A stretch of 64,000 nucleotides of DNA from Klebsiella michiganensis (GTDB lineage: Bacteria > Pseudomonadota > Gammaproteobacteria > Enterobacterales > Enterobacteriaceae): contig NZ_PRDB01000017.1 of assembly GCF_002925905.1 (NCBI RefSeq), positions 1 to 64,000 on the forward strand. The letters are read 5' to 3'. Of the stretch, positions 16,609 to 26,529 are shown piece by piece. The notes under the pieces were generated by a model. The model worked only from the letters and a program-made list of their open reading frames with translations. It had not been told where the DNA came from and ran no database searches. Both the position numbers and the translations under genes were made by a program. The stretch's first letter is position 1, and the number at the start of each line of letters is the position of its first letter.

Positions 16609-16704
16609 ATCGATCCACTGTTTAACAAAAGAATTTCGTGCGCATTTTTCCGTGATTCTGACTACGATGCAATGAGAATCATGAAAGAATTCTGCACCTA
16701 TACT

Positions 16705-18138
16705 CTATTTGATGGTGATTTGCTCCGCCAGGTGGGCGATGCGTCGCGCCATACCGCGAAAAATAAACAGATGCGCCGGGATCATCAGCAGCCAGTAGAA
16801 AAGCCCCGGCATACCGTGCGGGTGCCACCAGGCGCGCACGTCCAGTTCGCGATGATCGCCTTTATCGCGCAGGGTAAAGCTCAGGCGGCCAAGGCCGGGC
16901 GCTTTCATGCCGAATAACAGCGTCAACTGCTTTTCCGGCTCGACGATAATCACCTTCCAGCTGTCCACCGCATCGCCGGTCTGCAGATATTCATTTTCCG
17001 GGCGACCTTTTGCCAGCCGGTGACCGACCAGCAGATCCATCACCCCGCGTGTTTTCCACAGAGCGTTGCCGAAGAAATAGCCCTCTTTGCCGCCAATTTG
17101 GTTGACTACCTTCCACAGCGCAGCAAGGCTGGCGGAAGTGTTAACGGTACAGCCTGCCTGTTTCGGATAGTAGCCGTACTCGGGCCGCCAGCGGGCGAAG
17201 GCCTGCGCATCGTAGCCCCAGTCGCTGGAGTTCACCAGCTGCTCCTCTTCTTTAAGCGTAAGGCGCACCGCTTCATCAAACGCGATAAGCGGTTGAGGAA
17301 TTAAGGCCCGCAGGGCCCGATCGTCGGCAATCAGATCGTGCTTTAGCCCCTGGATCAGCGCTTTGGCCGTGGTTGGCGGCACTGAGGTAATGACGTTGAG
17401 AAACCACACCGAAATCCAGCGGGTCGGGAAAGGGATGGGGATCAGCGGGCGGCGTTTGCCGCTGACCGCCATAAAGCGGATGAACTGCTGCTGATAGCTC
17501 AAAATTTCCGGTCCGGCGGCTTCAAACACCCGATGCTCGCGGGCCGGATGGTTTAGCAGCTGCAGCAGATAGTAGAGTAAATTTTCCAGCGCAATCGGCG
17601 TGGTGCGCGAGCGCACCCAGCGCGGCGGCGTCAGCACCGGCAGGTTGTAGACCATATCGCGCATCACTTCGAAGGCGGCGGAACCGGCGCCGACGATAAT
17701 GCCGGCGCGAACTTCCGCTACCGGAACGCCTGATTCGCGCAGCAGATCGCCGGTGATCTGGCGGGCGCGCAGATGATCGGATTGCTCCTGCTTCTCCACC
17801 TGTAAGGAACTGAGAAAGATGACTTCGTTCACCGGCGACTTGCGCAGCGCGTCGCGAACGTTGAGGGCGACCCGCCGTTCGTGGCGGATAAAGTCGCCGC
17901 CTTCGCCCATCCCGTGCACCAGATAGTAAACGGTATCAGCCTGCGCCAGCAGGGCGGGTAGCGCGTCCGGCTGGTTTAAATCGAGCGAATAGCACTCGAC
18001 GCCGGGGAGCTGCTGTTTTTTAAGCCTGTCGATCTGGCGTGCCGCCGCCAGCACGGTGAAGCCCTGCTCGCTGAGCCTTTTCACCAGATGCTGACCGATA
18101 TAACCGCTGGCGCCAAGCACCAGAATTCGCTGCGACAC
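16705..18138 (-). CDS. ybjT: YbjT, NAD(P)-binding protein with DUF2867 domain
   Basis: The 477-residue protein (476 in E. coli) has an N-terminal atypical SDR/NmrA-type Rossmann domain ([18 protein letters not shown]). A C-terminal DUF2867 domain contains [20 protein letters not shown] and ends in the hydrophobic [20 protein letters not shown]. The start is GTG 18138, preceded by AAGGAG. Function is unknown; the C-terminal segment suggests membrane association. It follows ltaE by 10 nt, so poxB, ltaE and ybjT lie in the same order as in E. coli. Confidence 0.92.
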   Translation of the reverse strand: MSQRILVLGASGYIGQHLVKRLSEQGFTVLAAARQIDRLKKQQLPGVECYSLDLNQPDALPALLAQADTVYYLVHGMGEGGDFIRHERRVALNVRDALRKSPVNEVIFLSSLQVEKQEQSDHLRARQITGDLLRESGVPVAEVRAGIIVGAGSAAFEVMRDMVYNLPVLTPPRWVRSRTTPIALENLLYYLLQLLNHPAREHRVFEAAGPEILSYQQQFIRFMAVSGKRRPLIPIPFPTRWISVWFLNVITSVPPTTAKALIQGLKHDLIADDRALRALIPQPLIAFDEAVRLTLKEEEQLVNSSDWGYDAQAFARWRPEYGYYPKQAGCTVNTSASLAALWKVVNQIGGKEGYFFGNALWKTRGVMDLLVGHRLAKGRPENEYLQTGDAVDSWKVIIVEPEKQLTLLFGMKAPGLGRLSFTLRDKGDHRELDVRAWWHPHGMPGLFYWLLMIPAHLFIFRGMARRIAHLAEQITIK

Positions 18139-18148
18139 GCCGGACTCC

Positions 18149-19150
18149 TTAACGGTTTAAAAATGCCTGCCAGTGGCTAACCACCTCGGTGAGCTGCTGG
18201 CGGTTAACGTCAATATGCGTCACCAGGCGCACGATGGGCGAGGCGTTGATCAGCACCCCGCGTTCGCGCAGATACTCGCCCAGCGCGGCGGCGCGCGCTT
18301 CACCGACGCGAACAAACAGCATATTGGTATCATGACGCGTCACCTCGGCGCCGGCGGCGCGCAGCTGCTCCGCCATCCACGCGGCGTTGTCGTGATCCTC
18401 TTTTAAGCGCGCGACGTTGTTCTGCAGGGCATACAGGCCCGCGGCCGCCAGAATACCGGCCTGACGCATCCCGCCGCCGACCATTTTCCGCCAGCGGATA
18501 GCGCGGTGAATGTACTCTTCGCTCCCCACCAGCAGCGAGCCTACCGGCGCGCCGAGTCCTTTAGACAGGCAGATGGTGAAGGAGTCGCAGTAGCGGGCGA
18601 TCTCGCGCAGCGCGCAGCCGTATTCCACGACGGCGTTAAAAATACGCGCCCCGTCAACGTGCAGTCCCAGGCCGCGCTGGCGCGTAAACTCCCAGGCTTC
18701 TTTGAGATATTCACGCGGCAGCACTTTGCCGTTATGGGTGTTTTCCAGCGACAGCAGCCGGGTAGGGGCGAAATGGATATCGTCCGGTTTGATTTTGGCC
18801 GCGACTTTATCCAGCGGCAGGGAACCGTCCGCTGCGGCATCGATTGGCTGCGGCTGGATGCTGCCAAGCACCGCCGCGCCGCCGGCTTCGTAGAGATAGT
18901 TATGCGCGCCCTGGCCGACGATATACTCTTCGCCGCGCTGGCAGTGGCTGAGCAGGGCGACCAGGTTGGCCTGGGTGCCGCTAGGCAGGAAGATAGCGGC
19001 CTCTTTGCCCGCCAGGTCGGCGGCAAAGCGCTGGAGTTCGTTAACGGTCGGGTCATCGCCATACACGTCATCCCCGACCGGGGCGGCCATAATGGCTTCC
19101 AGCATGGCGCGGCCCGGACGGGTAACGGTATCGCTGCGTAAATCTATCAT
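18149..19150 (-). CDS. ltaE: LtaE, low-specificity L-threonine aldolase
   Basis: This PLP enzyme cleaves L-threonine and L-allo-threonine to glycine and acetaldehyde. It has 333 residues, the E. coli length. It opens [16 protein letters not shown]. The PLP-binding Lys is in [16 protein letters not shown] near residue 197, and [11 protein letters not shown] carries the Asp that pairs with the pyridine nitrogen. It sits downstream of poxB, separated by a 154-bp gap that is mostly an ERIC-like element, so read-through from poxB may be altered. Confidence 0.95.
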   Translation of the reverse strand: MIDLRSDTVTRPGRAMLEAIMAAPVGDDVYGDDPTVNELQRFAADLAGKEAAIFLPSGTQANLVALLSHCQRGEEYIVGQGAHNYLYEAGGAAVLGSIQPQPIDAAADGSLPLDKVAAKIKPDDIHFAPTRLLSLENTHNGKVLPREYLKEAWEFTRQRGLGLHVDGARIFNAVVEYGCALREIARYCDSFTICLSKGLGAPVGSLLVGSEEYIHRAIRWRKMVGGGMRQAGILAAAGLYALQNNVARLKEDHDNAAWMAEQLRAAGAEVTRHDTNMLFVRVGEARAAALGEYLRERGVLINASPIVRLVTHIDVNRQQLTEVVSHWQAFLNR

Positions 19151-19160
19151 GTCATATCCT

Positions 19161-19286
19161 TATACACTTCATCCTTCGCGCTGCCCCGGCGTGGGCTGCA
19201 CCCTCAAACCCCGGTCACAGAGTTATCTCTGCGCCCGGGGATTTTCGGCCTTGCCGCCTTGAGGCAACACGAATAATTTTGCGTAT
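19161..19286. repeat. ERIC-like intergenic repeat between poxB and ltaE
   Basis: This 126-bp element starts at TATACACTTCATCC and ends at AATAATTTTGCGTAT. Its centre is CCCCGGTCAC, then AGAGTTATCTCT, then GCGCCCGGGG. This has the same layout as the ERIC/IRU core, where CCCCAG...CTGGGG encloses a short dyad, and the length is close to the canonical 127 bp. The sequence is diverged from the E. coli ERIC consensus. It would be transcribed within a poxB-ltaE mRNA. Confidence 0.65.
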
Positions 19287-19304
19287 GAATTGAAAAGGAT
19301 ATTT

Positions 19305-21023
19305 TTACCTTAGCCAGTTAGTTTTCGCCAGTTCGATAACTTCGTCGCCGCGGCCGCTGATAATCGCGCGCAGCATATAAAGGCTGAAACCTTTGGCCTG
19401 CTCCAGTTTAATTTGCGGCGGCATCGCCAGCTCTTCACTGGCGACGACCACATCCACCAGGACCGGGCCATCGGTAGCGAAAGCGGTTTGCAGCGCTTCA
19501 TCAACCTCTGACGCGCTTTCAACACGTATGCCCTTGATGCCGCACGCTTCGGCGATGCGGGCAAAGTTGGTGGCGTGAAGTTCAGTGCCGTCTGTCAGAT
19601 AGCCCCCGGCCTTCATCTCCATCGCCACGAAGCCCAGTACGCTGTTATTGAAGATAACGATCTTCACCGGCAGCTTCATCTGCGCCAGCGAGAGAAAATC
19701 CCCCATCAGCATGCTGAAGCCGCCGTCGCCGCACATTGCCACAACCTGACGGTCAGGGGCGGTGGCCTTCGCACCGATGGCCTGCGGCATGGCGTTAGCC
19801 ATTGACCCATGGTTGAACGATCCGAGCAGGCGGCGCTTGCCGTTCATCTGCAAATAGCGCGCGGCCCAGACGGTCGGCGTACCCACGTCGCAGGTAAAGA
19901 TGGCATCGTCGTCGGCATAGTGGCTGATGCGCTGCGCCAGATACTGCGGATGAATTGTTTTGTCGCTGGGCTTCGCCAGGTCATCAAGCCCCTTGCGCGC
20001 GTCGCGATAGTGTTCCAGCGCTTTATCGAGGAACTTACGGTCGGTTTTCTCCTCAAGATGCGGCATCAGCGCGCTGAGGGTCGATTTAATATCGCCGACC
20101 AGCGCCATATCCACTTTACTGTGGGCGCCAATACTGCCGGGATTGATATCAATCTGAATGATTTTCGCGTCCGTCGGGTAGAAGGCGCGATAGGGGAACT
20201 GGGTGCCGAGCAGCACCAGGGTGTCGGCGTTCATCATGGTGTGGAAGCCGGAGGAGAAGCCAATCAGTCCGGTCATCCCCACATCATAAGGGTTGTCGTA
20301 TTCTACGTGCTCTTTGCCGCGCAGCGCGTGAACGATAGGCGCTTTGAGCTTCGCGGCGAAGTCCACCAGCTCTTTATGCGCTCCGGCGCAGCCGCTGCCG
20401 CACATCAGGGCGATGTTGCTTGAATAGCGCAGCAGCTGGGCCAGCTTTTTCAGCTCTTCTTCCGCCGGCGTCACCTGCGGCAGCGGTGCGTGGTACCAGT
20501 GGCTGCTGGCGCTTTCCGGCGCGGCTTTCAGCGCAACGTCGCCGGGAAGCACCACTACCGAGACGCCGCGGTTAATCACCGCTTTGCGCATGGCGATGGC
20601 CAGCACCTGCGGGATCTGTTCCGGGGTGGAGACCAGTTCACAGTAGTGACTGCATTCCCGGAACAGCTCCTGTGGATGCGTTTCCTGAAAATAGCCGCTG
20701 CCGATTTCGCTGGAAGGAATATGGGCGGCGATGGCCAGAACCGGAACGTGATTGCGGTGGCAGTCGAAAAGGCCGTTAATCAGATGCAGGTTGCCCGGCC
20801 CGCAGGAGCCTGCGCAGACCGCCAGTTCGCCGGTAAGCTGCGCTTCCGCCCCGGCGGCGAAGGCGGCCACTTCTTCATGGCGCGTGGGCATCCAGTCGAT
20901 GGTCCCCATACGGTTCAGGCTGTCGCTTAAGCCGTTGAGCGAATCCCCGGTTACGCCCCAAATACGTTTAACGCCAGCCTGTTCAAGAGTTTTGGCAATG
21001 TATGCCGCCACGGTCTGTTTCAT
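19305..21023 (-). CDS. poxB: PoxB, pyruvate dehydrogenase (quinone) / pyruvate oxidase
   Basis: This peripheral membrane flavoenzyme converts pyruvate to acetate and CO2 and passes electrons to ubiquinone. It has 572 residues, as in E. coli. The N-terminal thiamine-diphosphate Pyr domain includes the catalytic Glu in [18 protein letters not shown] central FAD domain follows, then a PP domain with [17 protein letters not shown]. The C-terminal tail, which mediates membrane binding in E. coli PoxB, is intact and ends [10 protein letters not shown]. coli poxB is sigma-S dependent; I did not locate the promoter. Confidence 0.96.
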   Translation of the reverse strand: MKQTVAAYIAKTLEQAGVKRIWGVTGDSLNGLSDSLNRMGTIDWMPTRHEEVAAFAAGAEAQLTGELAVCAGSCGPGNLHLINGLFDCHRNHVPVLAIAAHIPSSEIGSGYFQETHPQELFRECSHYCELVSTPEQIPQVLAIAMRKAVINRGVSVVVLPGDVALKAAPESASSHWYHAPLPQVTPAEEELKKLAQLLRYSSNIALMCGSGCAGAHKELVDFAAKLKAPIVHALRGKEHVEYDNPYDVGMTGLIGFSSGFHTMMNADTLVLLGTQFPYRAFYPTDAKIIQIDINPGSIGAHSKVDMALVGDIKSTLSALMPHLEEKTDRKFLDKALEHYRDARKGLDDLAKPSDKTIHPQYLAQRISHYADDDAIFTCDVGTPTVWAARYLQMNGKRRLLGSFNHGSMANAMPQAIGAKATAPDRQVVAMCGDGGFSMLMGDFLSLAQMKLPVKIVIFNNSVLGFVAMEMKAGGYLTDGTELHATNFARIAEACGIKGIRVESASEVDEALQTAFATDGPVLVDVVVASEELAMPPQIKLEQAKGFSLYMLRAIISGRGDEVIELAKTNWLR

Positions 21024-21175
21024 GGTTCTCCATCTCCTTTTTGTGATAACGCTTACAAGCTTAGATGAAACTGCCAGTTACGCCCGCTTTCACCTCTCAT
21101 TTTCCGCTGGTTTTTTTCAGCGAAAACTCCGCATAATCTGAGCTCACATAAAGTGGTAAACAGGAATCATTTCAA

Positions 21176-21610
21176 ATGGTTAAATCGCTGTTAAATGCTG
21201 TTAATAAACTGCTATCCCATGACGATTTCGGCAAACTCTTGTTACGACTTGCCGTTGGCGGGCTGATGCTGTTTCACGGGTTGCATAAGCTATTTGATGG
21301 CGTAGGGGGAATCAGCAATATGCTGGTAGCAAAAGGATTGCCGGGGTTTATCGCTTATGGGGTTTTAGTGGGCGAGGTGGTAGCGCCTTGCCTGCTGATT
21401 CTGGGAGTGCTTACGCGTCCGGCGGCGCTGGTGCTGGCGTTTACGATGGTCGTGGCCTGGCTGATGGTCGGGACGGGCAAAACCTTTGCGCTGGATGCGG
21501 TAGGCGCGTGGGCGATTGAGAGCCTGGTCTATTTCTTTGTGGGCGCGCTGGCGATTGCCTTCCTCGGGGCAGGGCGCTATGCCATCGCCGGCAATTCAGC
21601 CTGGCGGTAA
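21176..21610 (+). CDS. DoxX family membrane protein
   Basis: The 144-residue protein has four hydrophobic segments and belongs to the DoxX family (Pfam DoxX). Characteristic motifs are LLLRLAVGGLMLFHGLHKL near the N-terminus and GEVVAPCLLILGVLTRPAALVLA in the middle. DoxX proteins are associated in some bacteria with quinone or thiol redox systems. The exact role here is unknown. It is transcribed divergently from poxB, a quinone reductase, with about 150 bp between, and ends in a REP-type hairpin shared with hcr. I do not recognise this gene at this position in E. coli K-12. Confidence 0.88.
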   Translation: MVKSLLNAVNKLLSHDDFGKLLLRLAVGGLMLFHGLHKLFDGVGGISNMLVAKGLPGFIAYGVLVGEVVAPCLLILGVLTRPAALVLAFTMVVAWLMVGTGKTFALDAVGAWAIESLVYFFVGALAIAFLGAGRYAIAGNSAWR

Positions 21611-21614
21611 ACGT

Positions 21615-21641
21615 TGCCGGATGGCGTTGCGCCATCCGGCA
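21615..21641. terminator. REP-type bidirectional hairpin between the DoxX gene and hcr
   Basis: The stem TGCCGGATGGCG pairs perfectly with CGCCATCCGGCA (12 bp) around TTG. GCCGGATGGCG is the typical REP stem. It lies between two convergent stop codons. Confidence 0.75.
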
Positions 21642-21649
21642 GCTGAGGG

Positions 21650-22618
21650 TTAAGCCAGTACTAAATCACCCTGCGGGTGGCAGGAGCAGGCCAGCACGTA
21701 GCCTTCAGCGATTTCCGCATCGGTTAACGTCATGGTACTGCTGACGGTATATTCTCCGGAAACCACTTTGGTTTTGCAGCAGCCGCAGACGCCTGCGCGA
21801 CAGGCGACGGTAACCGGCACCTTATTGCTTTCCAGCGCTTCGAGCAGCGTGGTGCCGACCGGCGCGTAGAACGCTTTCGCCGGCTGCAGTTTGGTGAACT
21901 TCAGGCCGCTGGTAGCGGCTTCGGCTACCGGCGTAAAGAACTGCTCTTTAAAGAAACGCGTCGCGCCCAGCGCTTTCACCTCCTGCTCAACCCAATCCAT
22001 ATACGGCACCGGGCCGCAGGTCATCACGGTACGAGAGGTCAGATCCGGTACGCTTTTCAGCAGATCGGTCGTCAGTCGGCCAGAAACAAAACCGTGGGTG
22101 GCATTGTTTTCAGCGACTAAGGTCACCGGATATTCGCGCCATTCGTCGGCAAAAATAACATCTTGCGGTGAACGAACGTTAAAGATCACCTGCACATCGG
22201 CCTGCGGGCGGTACTTTGCCAACCAGCGACGCATTGACATGATTGGCGTAACGCCGCAGCCAGCAGCCAGCATCAGGAACTTATCTTCAGCCTTATCTTC
22301 ACAGGTAAATTCACCCATGGCATCGGACAGCCAGATATAGTCGCCGCGCTTCACGTCGCGGGTCAGCCACTGTGAGCCTGCGCCATCGTCAATCCGACGG
22401 ATGGTCAGCGTGATGTACTCGCTTACTCCCGGCGTCGATGAAATGGTGTAAGCACGCAGCGTCTCCGCTGAATTACGTACGCTGACCAGTGCATACTGCC
22501 CGGCACGGTACGGATAAGAGTCGTGGCACAGCAACGAAATTGTCCATACATCCGGCGTTTCCTGATGGATGTGATGAACCTGCATCCGCCATGGGCACTG
22601 ATGAGTTGGCATTGTCAT
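21650..22618 (-). CDS. hcr: Hcr, NADH oxidoreductase for Hcp
   Basis: This 322-residue flavo-iron-sulfur reductase transfers electrons from NADH to Hcp. It has an N-terminal ferredoxin-reductase domain with the FAD motif RAYTISS, an NAD-binding domain (MLAAGCGVTPIMSM and MTCGPVPYMDW) and a C-terminal 2Fe-2S ferredoxin domain with cluster cysteines in CRAGVCGCCKTK and a last one in VLACSCHP. The length matches E. coli Hcr. It follows hcp by 10 nt in one operon. Confidence 0.96.
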   Translation of the reverse strand: MTMPTHQCPWRMQVHHIHQETPDVWTISLLCHDSYPYRAGQYALVSVRNSAETLRAYTISSTPGVSEYITLTIRRIDDGAGSQWLTRDVKRGDYIWLSDAMGEFTCEDKAEDKFLMLAAGCGVTPIMSMRRWLAKYRPQADVQVIFNVRSPQDVIFADEWREYPVTLVAENNATHGFVSGRLTTDLLKSVPDLTSRTVMTCGPVPYMDWVEQEVKALGATRFFKEQFFTPVAEAATSGLKFTKLQPAKAFYAPVGTTLLEALESNKVPVTVACRAGVCGCCKTKVVSGEYTVSSTMTLTDAEIAEGYVLACSCHPQGDLVLA

Positions 22619-22628
22619 TCTTTACTCC

Positions 22629-24281
22629 TTACGCGCTCAGCAGCTGCTTCATGTCTTCTTCAACGGTGGTCACGGAACGCAGACCGAATTTCTCGTTGAG
22701 AACGGCCAGCAGGTCCGGCGTGAAGAAGCCCGGCGCCGTCGGGCCGGTGACGATATTTTTCACGCCCAGCGACAGCAGGGTCAGCAGAATAACAATCGCT
22801 TTCTGTTCAAACCAGGAGAGCACCAGAGACAGCGGCAGGTCGTTCACGCCACAACCCAGTTTCTCAGCCAGGGTGACCGCCAGGATGATGGCAGAGTAAG
22901 CGTCGTTACACTGACCGGCATCGACCAGACGCGGCAGACCTTCGATATCGCCGAATTCGAGTTTGTTGAAACGGTATTTACCGCAGGCCAGGGTCAGGAT
23001 CAGGCAGTCGTCCGGTACGCTGGTGGCGAAATCGGTGAAGTAGTTACGTTCGCCGCGCGCCCCGTCGCAGCCGCCCACCAGGAAGATATGGCGCAGTTTT
23101 TCACGGCTCACCAGGTCGATCAGCGTATCAGCCGCGCCCAGCAGGGTCTGACGACCGAAGCCAACGGTGATCAGGTGCGGGATCTCGCTGTACGGGAAGC
23201 CCGCCATCTGCTGCGCCTGGGCGATAACCGGGGCGAAATCTTCGCCTTCCAGATGATTGACGCCTGGCCAGCCGACGATGCTGCGGGTCCAGATACGGTC
23301 GTCATAGGCGCCGACGGTTGGGTCGATGATGCAGTTAGAGGTCATCACAATCGGGCCAGGGAAGCGGGCAAACTCAACCTGCTGGTTTTGCCAGCCGCTG
23401 CCGTAGTTACCAATCAGATGCTTGAATTTACGCAGTTCCGGGTAACCGTGCGCTGGCAGCATTTCACCGTGGGTGTAGACGTTAACCCCGGTACCTTCGG
23501 TTTGCTCCAGCAGGTTGTACAGATCTTTCAGGTCATGGCCGGAAATCAGAATGCATTTGCCTTCGGTCGCTTTGACGTTGACCTGAGTCGGGGTGGGGTG
23601 ACCATATTTGGTGGTCTCGCCAGCGTCCAGAATGCTCATCACTTTGAAGTTCATCTGGCCGATTTCCATCGAGCACTCCAGCAGCGCGTTCATATCGGCA
23701 GGCCAGGTACCGAGCCACGCCATGATTTTATGGTACTGGGCGTAGATGTCGTTGTCGTACTGACCCAGAACGTGCGCGTGCTCCATATAAGCCGCAGCGC
23801 CTTTCAGGCCGTACAGGCACAGCAGGCGCAGGCCGAGAATGTTCTCGCCGATGGCCGCTTTGTCTTTGTTCGGGGTGAATTCCGCCGCCTGGCGCTGCAG
23901 GTCGCCCAGATCGTCGCTCGCCAGCTGCAGATCGGCCATCGGGTTGTTAACCGTCGCGTGGGCATCAATGTTCAGGCACTGGGCTTTCAGCGCTTCACGC
24001 AGGGTGATGGCCTCGCGCGCATAGCCAACGATACGCGGGGAATCGAAGTTAACGTTGGTCAGCGTGGAGAAAAAAGCGCGCGGCGCAAAGCTGTCGATGT
24101 CGTGGTCGATGATGCCGTATTCACGGGCTTTAAGCGCCCAGGCGGAGAGCCCCTGCAGAGAGGCAATCAGCAGATCCTGCAGATCGGACGTTTCGGCCGT
24201 TTTCCCGCACATACCCTGCGCGTAAGAGCAGCCGTTCCCTGCCGGGGTACGGATGGTTTGTTCACATTGCACACAAAACAT
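22629..24281 (-). CDS. hcp: Hcp, hybrid-cluster protein (NO reductase / S-nitrosylase)
   Basis: This anaerobic, cytosolic hybrid Fe-S-O protein reduces NO and, in E. coli, also acts in protein S-nitrosylation. ATG 24281 (AAGGTG upstream) gives 550 residues, as in E. coli. C3, C6, C18 and C25 in the N-terminus bind the [2Fe-2S]/[4Fe-4S] cluster. Hybrid-cluster ligands are in the conserved [36 protein letters not shown] and [12 protein letters not shown] motifs. A possible upstream start at 24317 falls within the regulatory dyad and is rejected. A candidate NsrR site lies just before the gene. Confidence 0.96.
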   Translation of the reverse strand: MFCVQCEQTIRTPAGNGCSYAQGMCGKTAETSDLQDLLIASLQGLSAWALKAREYGIIDHDIDSFAPRAFFSTLTNVNFDSPRIVGYAREAITLREALKAQCLNIDAHATVNNPMADLQLASDDLGDLQRQAAEFTPNKDKAAIGENILGLRLLCLYGLKGAAAYMEHAHVLGQYDNDIYAQYHKIMAWLGTWPADMNALLECSMEIGQMNFKVMSILDAGETTKYGHPTPTQVNVKATEGKCILISGHDLKDLYNLLEQTEGTGVNVYTHGEMLPAHGYPELRKFKHLIGNYGSGWQNQQVEFARFPGPIVMTSNCIIDPTVGAYDDRIWTRSIVGWPGVNHLEGEDFAPVIAQAQQMAGFPYSEIPHLITVGFGRQTLLGAADTLIDLVSREKLRHIFLVGGCDGARGERNYFTDFATSVPDDCLILTLACGKYRFNKLEFGDIEGLPRLVDAGQCNDAYSAIILAVTLAEKLGCGVNDLPLSLVLSWFEQKAIVILLTLLSLGVKNIVTGPTAPGFFTPDLLAVLNEKFGLRSVTTVEEDMKQLLSA

Positions 24282-24297
24282 GGTCACACCTTTTTTA

Positions 24298-24318
24298 AAG
24301 TTATATTTAATATACATG
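24298..24318 (-). promoter_or_regulatory. Candidate NsrR-type dyad upstream of hcp
   Basis: AAGTTATATT and AATATACATG form an imperfect inverted repeat (7 of 10 matched) around a single T, 17 bp before the hcp start. The 10/11-1-10/11 layout with AT-rich centre resembles NsrR sites, and E. coli hcp is NsrR-repressed. The halves deviate from the AAGATGC consensus, so this is tentative. Confidence 0.4.
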
Positions 24319-24396
24319 TTTAAGGTTATGCCTGAGCGCGAGAAGAGAAAAGGTATTTCTGATACAACTTACGGGGAGATTGATTTAGCGCAAAAT

Positions 24397-24418
24397 TGGC
24401 GGCAGGAGACTACCGCCA
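24397..24418 (-). terminator. Terminator-like hairpin after lysO
   Basis: A 6-bp stem (TGGCGG pairing with CCGCCA) with a 10-nt loop is followed leftward by ATTTTG. It lies 9 nt after the lysO stop. Confidence 0.55.
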
Positions 24419-24426
24419 GAGAGGTA

Positions 24427-25326
24427 TTAAGCGGAGAAGAAAGCCATCAATATGGGCACCAGCAGACTGAGAATGAAGCCATGAACGATGGCCGCCGGCA
24501 CAATCTCCACCCCGCCAGAGCGTTGCAGTACCGGCAGCGTAAAGTCCATTGATGTCGCGCCGCAAAGGCCCAGCGCGGTGGAACGGCTGCGGCGCACCAG
24601 TCCGGGGATAAGCATTATCGCCAGCAGCTCGCGGGCAAGATCGTTAAAGAAGGCCGCGCTGCCAATTACCGGGCCATAGGATTCGGTCAGCAGGATCCCG
24701 GAGAGCGAATACCAGCCAAACCCGGAAGCCATGGCCAGCCCGGTTTTTAGCGGCAGGTCGAGAATAAAGGCGTTGATGATACCGGCCAGCAGTGAACTGA
24801 CCATGACCACTACCGCGACAATCATTCCGCGGCGATTCAGTACGATCTGCCGCAGCGTCATGCCATTATTGCGCAGTTGAATACCGATGAGGAACAAAAG
24901 GAAGATCAGGGTATATTCGCTGGCCTCGGTGGCGTGTTGTAAAAAGGATATGCCGCTCAGACCAATCATAAAACCAATAAATACCACGCCGCATAGCTGA
25001 AGGGATTCCAGAGCCATTGCCAGACGGGAGGGTAATTTTTCCTGACGATGATGATTTTGCCAGGGCATTTTTTGCTCGAGCCACATCAGGGCGGCAATAT
25101 TGCACAGCAGAATAATAACGACGCTGACCGCCGCATAATGAAGGATCGCCAGGAGGTTGCTGGCCAGATTATCCAGGAAGGCCAGGCTAATACCCATAAA
25201 AAAGAGAATAACGTAGACAATCCAGCTCAGAAGTCGCGCGATGAGTTTAAGGGCTGATGGCCGATGAAGAGGAATAAGATAGCCTATAACCAACGGCAGC
25301 AGAATGATTAAAAGTCCCGAAAACAT
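24427..25326 (-). CDS. lysO: LysO (YbjE), L-lysine exporter
   Basis: This 299-residue inner-membrane protein of the LysO family exports lysine and toxic lysine analogues such as thialysine. It has about eight hydrophobic segments, beginning GLLIILLPLVIGYLIP. The length and sequence match E. coli YbjE. E. coli ybjE is ArgR-repressed, but I see no clear ARG box in the short gap to aqpZ. It lies between hcp and aqpZ, in the E. coli order. Confidence 0.94.
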   Translation of the reverse strand: MFSGLLIILLPLVIGYLIPLHRPSALKLIARLLSWIVYVILFFMGISLAFLDNLASNLLAILHYAAVSVVIILLCNIAALMWLEQKMPWQNHHRQEKLPSRLAMALESLQLCGVVFIGFMIGLSGISFLQHATEASEYTLIFLLFLIGIQLRNNGMTLRQIVLNRRGMIVAVVVMVSSLLAGIINAFILDLPLKTGLAMASGFGWYSLSGILLTESYGPVIGSAAFFNDLARELLAIMLIPGLVRRSRSTALGLCGATSMDFTLPVLQRSGGVEIVPAAIVHGFILSLLVPILMAFFSA

Positions 25327-25401
25327 GAACGACCTGGTCCTTGCAGAATGAAAATAGCGCCCCTGACACTACCCAAATCGCCGGACTGAGTAAAGTGGTG
25401 G

Positions 25402-25432
25402 AAAAAAAGAAAGGCCCGGCAGCACCGGGCCT
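25402..25432 (-). terminator. Rho-independent terminator of aqpZ
   Basis: Read leftward, AGGCCCGG and CCGGGCCT form an 8-bp stem with a 5-nt loop (25412-25432), followed by TTCTTTTTTT. It lies 20 nt after the aqpZ stop. Confidence 0.9.
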
Positions 25433-25451
25433 CAAGAAAAGTGGGGGACGT

Positions 25452-26147
25452 TTAGCTGCGTTTTTCCAGCAGGGTGCGGTAGAGCACGCCGCCGAGAATG
25501 CCGCCGATAATCGGCATCACCCAGAATAGCCACAGCTGCTGCAGCGCCCAGCCGCCCTGGAATATCGCTACCGCGGTGCTGCGTGCCGGGTTTACCGACG
25601 TGTTGGTGACCGGAATGCTGATCAGGTGGATAAGCGTTAGGGCCAGGCCAATAGCGATAGGAGCGAAGCCGGCCGGTGCGTTTTTATCCGTGGCGCCGTG
25701 AATGACCAGCAGGAAGCCGCAGGTCAGGACGATCTCAATCACAATAGCGGAGAGCATGGAGAAACCGCCGGGAGAATGTTCGCCATAGCCGTTCGATGCG
25801 AATCCGCTAGCGGCGGCGTCAAAGCCCGCTTTACCGCTGGCGACAACGTACAGAATAGCGGCGGCGATAATACCGCCGACAACCTGGGCGATAATATAAC
25901 CAATCACGTCCCTGGCCGGGAAACGACCGCCGGCCCATAAACCTAAAGTTACCGCCGGGTTAAAGTGTCCGCCGGAAATATGACCGACGGCATACGCCAT
26001 GGTTAATACGGTTAAACCGAAAGCCAGCGCGACGCCGGCAAAACCAATTCCCAGCTCAGGGAATGCCGCAGCCAGAACGGCGCTGCCGCAACCACCAAAT
26101 ACCAGCCAGAATGTACCAAAGCATTCTGCTGCTAATTTTCTAAACAT
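25452..26147 (-). CDS. aqpZ: AqpZ, aquaporin Z
   Basis: This tetrameric inner-membrane water channel has 231 residues from ATG 26147 (GAGGTG upstream), the E. coli length. It has two NPA motifs, HFNPAVTLG (about residues 61-69) and TSVNPARS (about 184-191), and six membrane segments. The selectivity-filter Arg follows the second NPA. An in-frame upstream start at 26177 adds ten residues without family support. The gene is monocistronic, with its own terminator. Confidence 0.96.
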   Translation of the reverse strand: MFRKLAAECFGTFWLVFGGCGSAVLAAAFPELGIGFAGVALAFGLTVLTMAYAVGHISGGHFNPAVTLGLWAGGRFPARDVIGYIIAQVVGGIIAAAILYVVASGKAGFDAAASGFASNGYGEHSPGGFSMLSAIVIEIVLTCGFLLVIHGATDKNAPAGFAPIAIGLALTLIHLISIPVTNTSVNPARSTAVAIFQGGWALQQLWLFWVMPIIGGILGGVLYRTLLEKRS

Positions 26148-26529
26148 AACCACCTCAATAAAAACGTAAACGCGCACGAGTTTTCGTGCCGGCCTTTATT
26201 TTCGCCACAAAGAATGACGACCAGAATAAAGCGACGCTATTCTAGGGACGATCGCCACCTTGGGACCAGTTAAATAAATTGATGTAATTTGATTTAGAAC
26301 AATGCGCTGGGATTCCTTTTTATGTCGGATTTTTTAAAAGTGTAGAACAAAAACGGTTAAAAAAACGACTTTCAATGATGAATGCGTTTCTCAATTAAGT
26401 GAAGTACGGCGCATCACATTCCCCCCTGCAGCCATGAGCGATTCGCTGACGCCCGGAGTGTCATGTTGATGCTCACCTCGCTATACTGCTGATAACTGAA
26501 GGAGATAGTCGCCACTGAGCGGAGGGCAT
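26148..26529. other. aqpZ-ybjD divergent intergenic region
   Basis: This 382-bp stretch is AT-richer than its flanks and should hold the promoters of aqpZ and ybjD. I found no gene, repeat or strong dyad. The ybjD ribosome-binding site GGAGGG lies 3 nt before ATG 26530. Confidence 0.55.

Noticed and set aside
23088-24323. 411-codon open frame opposite hcp
   Set aside because: It is an antisense shadow of hcp with no ribosome-binding site and no recognisable domain.
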